Shown here: positions 36,839-48,445 of the stretch, piece after piece | How the letters are laid out: the number at the start of each line of letters is the position of its first letter | Position numbering within the stretch: the stretch's first letter is position 1 | From: Ulva prolifera | Taxonomy: Eukaryota; Chlorophyta; Ulvophyceae; Ulvales; Ulvaceae | Assembly: GCA_023078555.1 (NCBI GenBank) | Contig: CM041199.1 | Location: 3,849,315-3,913,314 of the forward strand | Length of the DNA: 64,000 nt | Direction: 5' to 3' | Position numbers and translations under genes: made by a program | The notes under the pieces: model-generated | Seen by the model: only the letters and a program-made list of their open reading frames with translations | The model's database searches: none | What the model was told of the DNA's origin: nothing

Positions 36839-36873
36839 TTGCCTGCCCCTCCGGCTTTTTCCTTTGTAACACA
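36839..36873 (-). repeat. Dispersed repeat R1, copy 6
   Basis: Reverse-oriented copy ending CCTTTGTAACACAGCC. It is followed by a cacagagtggag motif that is shared with copy 7, so the two form a local duplication of about 75 bases. Confidence 0.6.
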
Positions 36874-36910
36874 GCCACAGAGTGGAGTTGAGGTTCCCCT
36901 GGTTGTTGCC

Positions 36911-36949
36911 CGGTGCTACCTGCCTCTCTCGCTTTGTCCTTGTAACACA
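36911..36949 (-). repeat. Dispersed repeat R1, copy 7
   Basis: Best reverse-oriented copy: CGGTGCTACCTGCCTCTCTC then GCTTTGTCCTTGTAACAC. Confidence 0.7.
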
Positions 36950-37113
36950 ACCACAGAGTGGAGATTAGTGAGTTTGCCATGGTGACAGCCATGCTCAGCA
37001 TGGGTTCACTGAGGATCAGGCCACTGCCAGATGACACTGTGCTGACAGTGCCTGGGGCACCCTGAGAGGCACAGGCTGAAACCTGGAGCCATTGGGTCAC
37101 CTTGCAGGCTTTC

Positions 37114-37174
37114 TCAGGGCTGCCACCCAGAAAATAGACCTGGATTTCTGGGATTGTTTCATGTGATGAGCCCA
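37114..37174 (+). repeat. Dispersed repeat R2, copy 3
   Basis: Contains GGGCTGCCACCCAGAAAATA, GACCTGGATTTCTGGGATTG and TTTCATGTGATGAGCCC, aligning with 35913-35969 and with the reverse complement of 16023-16090. Confidence 0.65.
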
Positions 37175-37392
37175 AGACTGCCACACAGGCCCACCCACTG
37201 GACGCATACAGAACATCTGCACAGGAACACAAAGAGACAACTGTGTTCCGAAGCTGCAGCGTGTGGTATCATGGCCACAGGGTCAGCTCTAGCACAGGTG
37301 TTTGCATGATGAGGCATCTCTGCCAGGCTGCCACTGCATGTGTTGTATGTCACAAGGATAGAGTCAAGAAGATGCAAGTCGCATACAGGGGC

Positions 37393-37428
37393 ACCATACA
37401 TCATACCATACATCATACCATACATCAC
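37393..37428. repeat. 12-base tandem repeat, three units
   Basis: Units of accatacatcat. Confidence 0.8.
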
Positions 37429-39647
37429 CTCACCTCAGGATTGCCCTTGACTGTCACAGTTTGTGTCTGCAGCTCAGGTAAGAACTCAACAGATCTGTTG
37501 AGTATTGCCCTCTAGAGGGCAATAATGACCTGGCACTGACGTGATCAGGATAGCATGGAGGAACAGAAAATGATGACAGCATGCAGGTGGTTGGCAGGAT
37601 GGATGCACAGTGTGGCCCACAGGGAGCAGTGAGTGGTGTGTGCTCTCTGGTGGTTCATGTTCATGTTTGCAATCATCCACTGTGCTGCATGCTGAAAGTG
37701 AGTCATCGTGACCACCCACATGGCACCACCCTTCTTCCCACTGTGCTCTTCCAGAATTCACCCCCCACCTCAGCACTGTGCAGGCTGACAGCTCAGTGCA
37801 ATTCTGCTCTGGTATGTCGTCCATGGAAACAACCTAAACACACGGGGATTCGGAGTTCTCCCAGGATGGCAAACTGCAGGTGGGGCTCGAGAGGCACACA
37901 TGAGCTGCACTGCATCTGACATGGGTTACATAAACACCTGCAGCTGGCTGGCAACTTGTTGAGCAGCAGGCAGGGCACACTTTACCTCTGCATGTCGTAT
38001 GCAGATGAAACACCACGGTGTTCATGGCCAACACACTGGCCACCAACTCTGGCAAGCACTCTATGCATATGGGTCTTCATATGGGGCCGACACATCACGC
38101 ATCACACATCACATAATAGAGGCTATGTATCCCAGATATGTTGAGACATGAGGTCACGTAGAAGTACACCTGTACCTGGGTTTACTGAGCTGTATCCCTT
38201 GGATGACATCGACAACTCTGAATATTCATACATATGACCAGGACCAAATGCCGTTCAACAAAAACAAAAACGTCAAAACTTACGGGTGATCCATCCTGAG
38301 CACCTGAGTGCAACGCCGCTGTCCCTGTCCAGGCCGGCCAAGGGAGTGTGCTGCTCTTCGGCGGGAGTCCACCTCCACACCAGGGCGGGTCTTGCAATTG
38401 GCGGGCCCCTCCAGCAGCTGCACCAGCAACACCCGCCGGTCGCACAGAACAGGCTCTGATTTGACTGCTACGATGGTGGCGCTGCAGCTGGTTGGTTCGT
38501 TGAGGGCTGCAGCACACCGGAGAGAGGCCTTGGCCACATGGGGGCCTCAGCCCCGGCCCGGGGCGCGGCTACACTGTCGTATGTTTACATACGCCTGCGC
38601 TGTGCAAAGGTGCGACAAAGAAAGCACCAGCACAACGCACCTCCCGGCAGCTCGCTCTGACGGCATGGAAGCGGGCGACAACCAACCCGCTCGGCACCAC
38701 ACGCATGTCTCAACAACATTGGAGTGCCGCGGCCCCAGTGGCTAGAGGGCACACCGCAGCTCCCCTGTGGCCACCAAATCCAAACTCTGACATTGAACGG
38801 GAGCAGTCTGTGCGATGGACTGGATCGCAATGCTGGGACGTGGCTGTCTACTCCACCACGCTGTCAGCGGCAGTACATGCCTGGATCCTAGAGCTTGTGA
38901 AGCTTAAGCATATGCTTATGACTCCGGACCCGACTGAGCAGAGCTAGGAAGACATGGATGTACATGTGGGCAAGGAGGAAGGAGGCATGCCCAGCGAGCA
39001 AATGTTAATGCCTGATGCAAAGTTAACTTTGCGACGTTGACCCAGTATTGTTTCGGGCTGCACTCCGAGAATCTCACCTCAAATTGTACTACATCATGAT
39101 AGTATCATGATGGTACCAATGTTGCCGCCTGTGAGAATGCAAGCGCACCCCAACGGCGGTGCCTCTGCAGTCCACGTCTGGACCGTCTGGTGCAGCGCTG
39201 CATGCATGGATTCGTCTTGCCCCGTTGCTGCTGGCGATGGATCTGGCTGGGCGGGGCCCCGGGGCACTGTGACGTGTTGACATGCATGTGCCCAACCCCA
39301 AACGAATTGAGAACGGAATCACACCCGCCTCATGATCATGCAAGTTCCAAGGTACCCGTGTAGATGCAACTCCTAGACTGTGGATGTGGAAGCGCTATAG
39401 TATGCTGCACAACATCACTTGTGGCTGTGGCGGCGCAAAGCTGACACGAGCATATGCGCTTTCAAATAGGATCCTTGGTCGACCAAGCTTGTTGTTCGTG
39501 CACTAGTTGATCTTGCACACACGCACACACACGCACTTCGAGGGCCTATACAGGGCATACACACGCATTCCGAAGTCTGGCACACAAATTCTCGAGCAGA
39601 TCTGCGTGGTTGACTTGACTGCCGCAGGCGTGGGGGTGTAACGCGGC

Positions 39648-39679
39648 GTTACAAGGAGAAGAGCGGCAAGGCAGGCCGT
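39648..39679 (+). repeat. Dispersed repeat R1, copy 8
   Basis: Copy with GTTACAAGGAGAAGAGC then GGCAAGGCAGGCCG. Confidence 0.5.
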
Positions 39680-41049
39680 GCAAAACCAGCAAAGATCGCA
39701 CGCGCACAAGCACCACACCAGTCCAATTGTGTTAACACAGCCACGCCACAGCTGCACACAAATCGCACAGTGCCCCCAGCAACCGACACCCACACCCAGA
39801 CTGCCACAGACTACCACACTAACACCGCATCCCAAAAGGGCTGCAGAATCAACCGGTTTGAAATTGATTCTGGATTGCAATCCACAATTGTGTCTGGTTT
39901 CCTTGGCAGCCTGAGCTAGCCTCACATGATGCAGCCCGCAGTGATCATGCGTTCAGGATGTCTCCGAGTGTCCCTGCCAGTGGCTGAAAGTCATATACAC
40001 CGCATCCATGGCACAGGGTTCTGTACAGCTGGCCAAGGTCACAGAAGCGTTTTCTCAGAGCCTCTGCAGCAGCTCGTCGTCAGGGTCCGCCTGTGCTCTG
40101 CAGAAGCAGGTGGTGCGCATGGTGGTCTTGCAAGAGCCTGAGGTTGGGATACATACCTCGCCAAGCACCATACAATACGCGTACGCACGCTCGGCGGCCA
40201 CTCGGGGACGCATATCATATGATCCACGCCTGCATGCCGTCACGGTGCGGTGCCGTTCCACATGCACCACAGCTGGCTGCTCGTGTAATGCGTATGCACT
40301 CACATCGGTTCAGCGGCCAGTCACGTTCGGACGGCCTCTGGCGCGCCTGTGGTGGTCAGTGCGATGCGCGACGGTAGCGCTTCTGCTGGGCCAGCACACG
40401 CAGCACGGGCCACGAGAGCGCTGCTGACGGGCTAGCTGCGCCCAGTTCCACCCCCGCGCGGGACAGTGACGCATGCGCGCCGGCCTGGTCCGTATCACGG
40501 CATACGTACGTTCCCGGGCAAGCGCTCCAGCTGGATCCAGGGTAATTCCGGCCCGCATTCGTTTCCCGAACCTCGTGGCCCGTCAACTCCGAATTAATCG
40601 ATTGTGCCGCACGAACCGGCGTCGCACGGCCATCATGCAAGTGTATCTGTTGATATGCGAATGTGAGGGCCAGCCACAATGAAATACTGGAGTACCTTCT
40701 CCGTCGCTGTCTGATTTACCGAATATATTCGGGGACTGGGCCAAGCTGGGCTAGCTTACTGGACGCGCCCGATGCAGCTGCCGGAGGCGGGAGCACACTT
40801 GACGCATCCGCCACCGCAAGTATGCTGCGCCATCGATATCATATCCTACGCAAGAGCCAAGCTTGTAGTTACTAGTTTCAGAGTGCCGGCCGTGATCTCC
40901 CTGCTGCACACATGTGCGATTGCGCCAGCCCTGCACGCGTACAGATCTCGCAACGAGCGCTAGTGATTATCACAAATCGATGCCAGGGATTGCCATGGAT
41001 TGCTGATCGCTTAACGGTGCCTTCCGGGATTCCGGACTCGTTTGAACAA

Positions 41050-41076
41050 CCCCCCCCCCCCCCCCCCCCCCCCCCC
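41050..41076. repeat. Homopolymer C tract, about 27 bases
   Basis: Uninterrupted C run in gene-poor DNA, followed by tccc. It is the second long C run in the window. Confidence 0.9.
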
Positions 41077-44000
41077 TCCCATTCAACTCCGGATCCGGCG
41101 TACACGTACACAGGGATCGATCCAACGATGATGCGATAGACGCTGGCAGCTGGGCGCCCATGGCCATGGGATCCCGTGCCACCTCGGCGTGCGACTCGTC
41201 GCTCGCCCCGCGCGCGGCATTCGCTGTGGCCATGCTGGGGCTGACGAATCAGATCCCGCGCGACAGAAGCGCCGCCGTACGAGGTATGAACACCGGCTTG
41301 AAGGGCCACGCTGATGCGCCGCGTGCTGCGTGCTGCGCCGCCGGGTGCATGCGAGCACCGATGACTCACGGCTCGGAGTTAGCGCGTGGCTTCACATTTG
41401 CCGGAGTGAGCTTCAGCCACGGAGGCCGTGACCAGGCCGCCCACACCCGAAGCAACATGTTTGTTCACCGGAACAACGGGAGCTGTAACGCTCACATGCA
41501 TTGCTGGAAATCACCTTCTGTGGGCGTAACGCTCACTGACACACATGTGCATCCGATGCACGAGTCGATCGCGTCCCCATGTATCCTACGCAGCAGGCTA
41601 CCGTAGCACGCACGGCCTGCAGCATTCGCTGCATTCGGCCGGAGAATGTGACCACGGAGCGGTCATGCCGTGCTGATGTGGCGTGCTCGGCCGGCCGCGT
41701 GAGGGGTGCACTATTGAGATGAAGTGATCATGCGCGCCGAATCGGCGCATGCATGGGAGCCCATGTCGACGGATCCAATGCGCCCATTGTGCTATAAGGA
41801 AAAGGACCGATCTCGTCACCGTGACACCCTGCATTGCGCTGCTTTCTGCTGGTTATGCACCGGTAAGGCTGTGATTTGATTCAAACTTGATGTGATTGTT
41901 TCTGGCAGCTACATTCGGGACATCCGCTCAAAATTTTTTAGGCCGGAACAAGGTGTTCGGAAATTGAGCTTTAGAACGGGTTTCGGGAGGCAAAGCACTC
42001 AGAAGCTGAGCAGTGATCGCGATCAATCAGCGTTTAGCCAGTGACCCTGCAGCTGGCGTATCAAGATTCAGCCGTCGACGGGATCCCGTTGGACGATCGA
42101 TCATGCTGCCCTTGCAAGGCCTTGCTCTCCACGCGACGAATCGGCGCCGAATCGGCGCACGTGGCCCATGCATCATATGACCCTGGATCCCTCGTCGAGC
42201 GTTGCGGGCAAGCTTGAACCGCCGAAGCACGTCCCCCCTCACTCCCTACCACAAGTTTGTCATGATTTTTCAGCCTGGCGTCGAGGTAGCGCGGGATCCG
42301 ATGATGCCAGCCTATCAGAGTGGCCCCCCCCGGAACACGCGCATGGGGCACCAGCAGCTCGCCTCTGATCGATGGCCACAGATAAAAGGCGCCCTCGCGG
42401 ATTTTCGTTACCCATCGTTCAAGCCTCTGGGCGTCCATAAAGGTGAGTTTCCCATCTGAATGCTCCTGCTTGCTTCAAGGTCTATCGTTGCGTAAATTCG
42501 TGGTGTCAACATGATGCCGCTCGGCACACAGTCGAGCTCACGGGATGTGCCACAGCTGCAGCCCGCTCAGTGAAGGGCGCGATTTTTCACAAGCACCGAT
42601 TTTTAAGCAATACGTAGCCATTGAAACGGGGTGGTTGGCGCTCTTCGTGTTGCTGCAAGTAGCTAGCTGTAGCGCTCTGGGACGATACGTGCACACGTGA
42701 AATCCAGGCAGCACGGTTGCGCAGCAGGACGCACGCGAGCCCTGCCACTCTGTTCAAGCGCTCAGCAGGTATTGCGTGAGTCTATGGCATGCAACAGCCA
42801 GCGGCGTGTGTGCTTTTGTGCCGTTGACCACCGCGCTCGTCACTCGAGGCCCGCGAGCTGTTGTGCCCGAGTTGGAATTTGCTCCTCGTCACCGTCGAAC
42901 CCACGCGACCGTCGGACCGGTCCGCGGATGCCGCGGCGGCGTGACGGCGACCGCGCCGCCGCTAACAGCCATGACCACATTTGACCCGGCTCGGCGCTCA
43001 TGCCTGGGCGTGGCGACGGTCACGCTTCCGCACAGCACGCAGCGCGCAGGTAGCTATGTGTCAGGTTGTGAGCACAGCGACGGTTGATGGCGGAAACAGG
43101 GCCTCTCTCCCGCCTCAGCCACACAGGTGGTGCTGCAGACCGTCTTTCCACGTTTGCGCGGCGGACTGCAATTGGCGTGCTGCATCGCATACATGCTTCA
43201 CGCGATCTGCACCACGAGAGGCAGCATGTGCCACAACGCACGCCTGCTGCGAAGCGCACGACGCATCGCCTCCCTGTCCAGGCAGGATCAGGTCCAACCC
43301 ATATGCAACCTCATGCCTGCTTGGTCATCTCCTGATATCCAGGGTGCATTACTAGCACAAACACGACCCAGAGGAGTTACAATTGTTAATGGCGTTCCTG
43401 CAACTCCCCATGGCACGAGCCTGGCATGCATGTTCAAAGCATGTGCCCTTTGCCAGCGCCGCAGCGCAGCTGTCTCAGCGCGCAGTCTGTCGCGACGTGC
43501 CCATGCACTCTCTCGATATAGTGCTAGTGTGGCCGTACACGGCCGTATGCAGAGTGTCCGCTCAGGGTTTGCGCACGTCCGCGTGTGCGCCGGGGCGAAC
43601 TGTCCTCGACGTAGTGTGTGTGCACATCCGGATGCATGCACGCTTGGCACTGCTCACGTCGACGCCGCCGCGTGCAACCTGCACCCTGACCCCCATGGGC
43701 CACATGCATGCTAGGCAACGTCTCGCTGTCAGCGGTGCAAGGACGTACTCCGCTGTAGTCCCATACACGACACGGCACAAATGTTCGCGAAAATCGGAAG
43801 TGGCTATGCATGGGTTGCACGCAATGCTGCCATCGCGTCCCCCTCTCGCCACGAACCTGACAGCTCGGACTTGCTGACAATGCCCCGCAGCGCCAACCTC
43901 CACCCCGATCTCCGATGCCAACCTGAAAGATCGCAGCCGAGATCAGACCTCTAGATATTTTTTTTCTTAAACAGACCATGCCGAGACTACAACATATGCA

Positions 44001-44086
44001 TGCTGCGCCGTGACGGCTGCAACAGCTGCGACAGCTGCGCATGCTATCATGATCGATCATATCTCACGGAGGTGGCTGCTGTGCAG

Positions 44087-47000
44087 ATGATCTACAGAGC
44101 ATCGGTAGCGGCGCTGCTCGCGGTCGCCGGCGGCCTGTCGGCGGCCAGCGCAACCAGATGCGGCTTTGAGAATGGCCCCTGCTGCAACAGCCCCAAGAAT
44201 AACCCCAACATCGGCGACTGTGACCTGGACAGCCTCGCTTGTTGGGAGGGCACATGCATGCCCTGCGGCACAGATGGCAAGCCCGCCTGCGTCGGTGCGG
44301 CCCCCCCACGCTCCCCCCCAGCTTGAATTCCTTCCGGCTGCTGGTAGCCCAGCTGCCCTTTGCATTGTGTCCAACTTGATCAAGTGCCACCGGCTTGCGA
44401 GAAACAGCATGCTGTGTGCTGTGTGCTGCGTGCTGTGGCACTGATCATGAAAGCTGTAACGCTAGCTTGCCTGAAGCAGTGCAATGGATCCAAGAACCAT
44501 GGTGAGAGAGGCATGGTACTGCTGGCTCACACCAGTTCGTAGGCATGCCCTTCGTGAATTAGAAAACAATTCCATGCTGAGATGACAGGACCTTCGATCT
44601 AGAACAAAGATGTGTGTGGTGTGTGTGCTGCAGTGGGCGCCCCCTGTGAGGGTGGTCTTGTGCTGACCGAATCGAGGTTCTGTGTCCCGGGCGGCGGCGG
44701 CGGTGACGGCGGCGGCGGCGACGGCGGCGACGGGGGTGGCGATGGAGACGATGATGGCGTCGGTGGCGCCACAGACCCCGGCCCTGGCGATGGTGACGGT
44801 GGCGATGACGGCGACGGCGATGGTGGCGATGGCGACGACGGTGACGTCGGCGACGGCGACGACGACGGCGGTGACGTTGGCGACGGCGACGGCGACGGCG
44901 GTGATGGGGGTGATGGAGATGGCGGAGATGGAGATGGCGGTGACGGGGGTGATGGAGATGGAGACGGCGGTGACGGTGGCGACGGTGGCGCGACAGACCC
45001 CGCCCCTGTTGCATGCGGCGATGCCGGCCAACCATGCTGCGACGACGGCGGCTGCAGCCTCCACAGCCTGACCTGCATCGACGCCCTCTGCCTGCCCTGC
45101 GGCGCCGACGGAGAGCCCGTATGCACCGAGGCTGGCGTGTCCCCCTGCAATGCCGGCCTCGTGGACTCTGACGGCACCTGCGGCCCCCCCGCCCCTGTGG
45201 CCCCCGTCGAGCCTGTTGACCCCGTCATCCCCGACGAGCCAGACTGCGGCTTCGAGAACGGCCCATGCTGCGGCAGCCCCGCAGACAACCCCAACATCGG
45301 TGACTGCAACCTCGACAGCCTCGCTTGTTGGGAGGGCACATGCATGCCCTGCGGCCTCGTCGGCAAGCCCGGCTGCGTCAGTGCGCCTCCCCCTCCGCCA
45401 ACCCCCCATCGTAGACCGGGCCCAGCACATCACAACCATTCTGCTGCTGTCAGAATATGCATTTCTCACGAGCACGTGCCGCACAATCTGTTGGGCGTGC
45501 TGAACAGCACAGCCTTGACCGCTAATGCAACATTGCTCATTCGGAGCGGAGCACTCGCACCGTCGCTCTTGCACGTCCATTGCACTGGCCCGCGTCATTC
45601 CTCCCGGCCGCATAGCTCTGTCCCTCCCGCTGGTGCAATGCATGCAGAAAGCCACAGCAGGCACCGGTATTTAGTGTATCTTCAGAGAGAGACAGAGGTA
45701 GGCAGGTGAGTGGCTTCAAGTGGTGTGAGGGTACTCCGCTGTCACCTCAAAGGCGTTGATGCCTTTTCGTTTCAACTCCGATCGTTCCAGCTTCCTGTTG
45801 TGACGCTGCTGTGTGCGGTGCAGGCGGTGCCCCCTGCGAGGACGGCCTCGTGTTTATCGAGTCCAATGGCTTCTGCGCAATCGGCGGCGACGACGGCACT
45901 GGCGGCGCCACAGACGTCGGCGATGGTGATGGCGACGGTGGTGATGGCGTTGACGGTGGTGGTGATGGCGACGGCGGCGACGGCGGTGACGGTGATGGTG
46001 ATGGCGACGGTGGTGATGGCGGTGGTGGTGATGGTGATGGCGACGGCGGCGACGGCGGCGACGGCGGTGCCACCGACCCCGAGCCAGCGCCGTGCGGCGG
46101 CCGCGGCCAGGCGTGCTGCGACGACGGTGGCTGCAACGCGCACCGCTCGGCATGCATTGACGACATCTGCGTTGCCTGCGGTGGTGACGGTGACGTCGTG
46201 TGCACAGAGGATGGCGTCTCCCCCTGCACTGCCGGCCTTGTGGACTCTGACGGCACCTGCAGCCCTGCGCCCGAGCCCGAGCCAACCCCTGAGCCTGAGC
46301 CCGAGCCGACCCCAGAGCCGGAGCCAGAGCCAACCCCCGAGCCAGAGCCGATGCCCGAGCCGATGCCCGAGCCCGAGCCGACCCCCGAGCCTGTGCCTGA
46401 GCCTGAGCCAGAGTGTGGTGGCGTCGGCCAGGTCTGCTGCGACGACGGTGGCTGCAACGCCCACCTCTCTGCATGCATTGACGACATATGCGTTGCCTGT
46501 GGTGGCGACGGTGACGTCGTGTGCACAGAGGAGGGCGTCTCCCCCTGCACTGCCGGCCTTGTGGACTCTGACGGCATCTGCGGTCCCATCCCCGAGCCAG
46601 AGCCACAGCCCGAGCCGATGCCCGAGCCCGAGCCGGTGCCAGAGCCCCAGCCCGAGCCAGAGCCGGTGCCAGAGCCCCAGCCCGAGCCCGAGCCGGTGTG
46701 CGGAGGCCTCGGGGAGCCATGCTGCGACGATGCCGACGGCTGCACTGGCGTGGCTTCGGTGTGCATTGCCGGCACCTGCGCCGCGTGCGGCGACGTCGGC
46801 GAGCCCCTCTGCACTGACGCCGGCGTCTCCCCATGCAACATGGGCCTGATCGATGACGGCGGCGTCTGTGCCCCCGAGCCCCAGCCCGAACCAGTGCCGG
46901 AGCCCCAGCCTGAGCCGGTGCCCGAGCCCCAGCCGGAGCCCGAGCCAGTGCCGGTGCCTGAGCCTCAGCCCGAGCCTGAGCCAGTTCCGGAGCCCCAGCC

Positions 47001-48445
47001 CGAGCCCGAGCCGGTTGTCCCGGACTGTGGCTTCGAGAACGGGCCCTGCTGCAACATCCCCGCAGACAACCCGAACGTCGGCGACTGTGACCTCGACAGC
47101 CTCGCTTGTTGGGAGGGCACATGCATGCCCTGCGGCCTTGACGGCAAGCCCGCCTGCCTGAGTGCGCCCCCCTCCACTGCCCACCCCGTTTCTGACCCCT
47201 CAGCCACTGCAGCTGCACTGCCGCGTAGGCTGCAGGCTCAGGTGTCTTGTGCCCCGCTGTGGCCGGCCCTGTCGATGGCTGGTAGGTTTGTGTATATATG
47301 TGATCCCACTGACCATTGCAAGGTACTCAGCGCTGACAATCAGCTGATTCAGCCGCGGCAACAGCTCGAAGGCGGTCCTGCTATGTATGTATGTATTCAG
47401 CTGTTGGCGTGGCCTTTGTGCCTTGCTGATTTAACATGGTTTCGTTGTGCCTTGCCGATGCACCGCGTCAACCTGGTTCATTCTGCTACTCGCATCGACG
47501 TTTGTTAACATTCAGATAGCTAGAATTTCGACGTAGTGCGTAGTCGGCGATGGTTTCTATTCCTTGTTTTGCATTGCAGTGCATTCAGCACATCAAGGAC
47601 TCGGTGTTCACTGATCGGTTGTGACGGTGTGTGGGGTGTGTGCTGCAGCGGGCGCGGCCTGTGAAGATGGCCTCGTGCTCACCGACTCCCGCTTCTGCGT
47701 CCCCGGCCCTGGCCCCGACGACGGCACCGGCGGCGCCACAGACGGCGGCGATGGTGATGGCGACGGTGGTGATGGCGGTGATGGTGATGGTGATGGCGAC
47801 GGTGGTGACGGCGGTGACGGTGACGGTGATGGCGACGGCGGCGACGGCGGCGACGGCGGTGCCACCGACCCTGAGCCGGCGCCGTGCGGCGGCCGCGGCC
47901 AGGCGTGCTGCGACGACGGCGGCTGCAACGCGCACCGCTCGGCATGCATTGACGACATCTGCGTTGCCTGCGGTGGTGACGGTGACGTGGTGTGCACAGA
48001 GGACGGCGTCTCCCCCTGCACTGCCGGCCTTGTGGACTCTGACGGCATCTGCGGCCCTGCGCCCGAGCCCGAGCCAACCCCTGAGCCGGTGCCGGAGCCA
48101 ACCCCCGAGCCAGAGCCGATGCCGGAGCCGATGCCCGAGCCCGAGCCAACACCTGAGCCTGAGCCTGAGCCGACACCTGAGCCGGTGCCGGAGCCCGAGC
48201 CGATGCCGGAGCCGGAGCCGACCCCCGAGCCGGAGCCCGAGCCAACGCCGACACCGGAGCCAGAGGAGGATTGTGGTGCAAGGAACACTCCTGCCTGCGA
48301 TGATGGCTCCTGTGAGGATGGCCTGACCAACTTCCGTGGCTTCTGCATCAAGACGATCACCAAGAGCCGCAAGTTCGGGTTCTCCTTTGGGTCGTCTAGT
48401 GGCAAGGCTTCTGCTTCCAGCAAGAAGTTTTACCATTTTTGGTAG
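44087..48445 (+). CDS. Secreted mosaic protein of Cys-rich modules with acidic and Pro/Glu linkers
   Basis: Unknown function, probably extracellular matrix or cell wall. Exons 44087-44294, 44634-45380, 45824-47161 and 47649-48445 all join in phase 1 and give about 1029 residues. Residues 1-23 ([20 protein letters not shown]...) are a signal peptide. Three Cys modules alternate. X is GAPCEDGLV... and opens exons 2-4. Y is CCDDGGC...[13 protein letters not shown]..., five copies. Z is CGFENGPCC...[12 protein letters not shown], three copies, closing exons 1-3. X and Y are joined by long Asp/Gly runs and Y modules by PEPEP/PEPTPEP runs. The C-terminus has a final [14 protein letters not shown] unit and a Lys/Ser/Phe-rich tail. 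I recognise no named domain. The Asp/Gly runs might bind calcium and the Pro runs might be hydroxylated and glycosylated; both are guesses. The isolated first exon could be read as an 80-residue single-exon gene, but phase and module continuity favour one gene. Confidence 0.82.

Larger units (their letters stand above)
31343..44086. other. 12.7 kb gene-poor tract
   Basis: Between the oxidoreductase stop and the Cys-rich gene I find no reading frame with recognisable domains, codon structure or convincing splicing. It holds short tandem repeats, a homopolymer C run and copies of dispersed repeats R1 and R2, listed separately. Small unknown genes or non-coding RNAs could be missed here. One weak exon-like frame at 38284-38537 (-) is discussed under findings. 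Confidence 0.5.

Noticed and set aside
44087..44326. Independent 79-residue secreted Cys-rich peptide
   Set aside because: The frame does end in TGA, but a phase-1 donor at 44295 precedes it and the next exon continues the same modular pattern, so I treat it as exon 1 of the larger gene. A short isoform by intron retention remains possible.
44462..47218. Minus-strand open frames of about 250-470 residues opposite the Cys-rich gene
   Set aside because: They are antisense images of GC-rich Asp/Gly and Pro/Glu repeats (Ser/Pro, Ala/Val or Arg/His runs), cross introns of the plus-strand gene and have no domain content.
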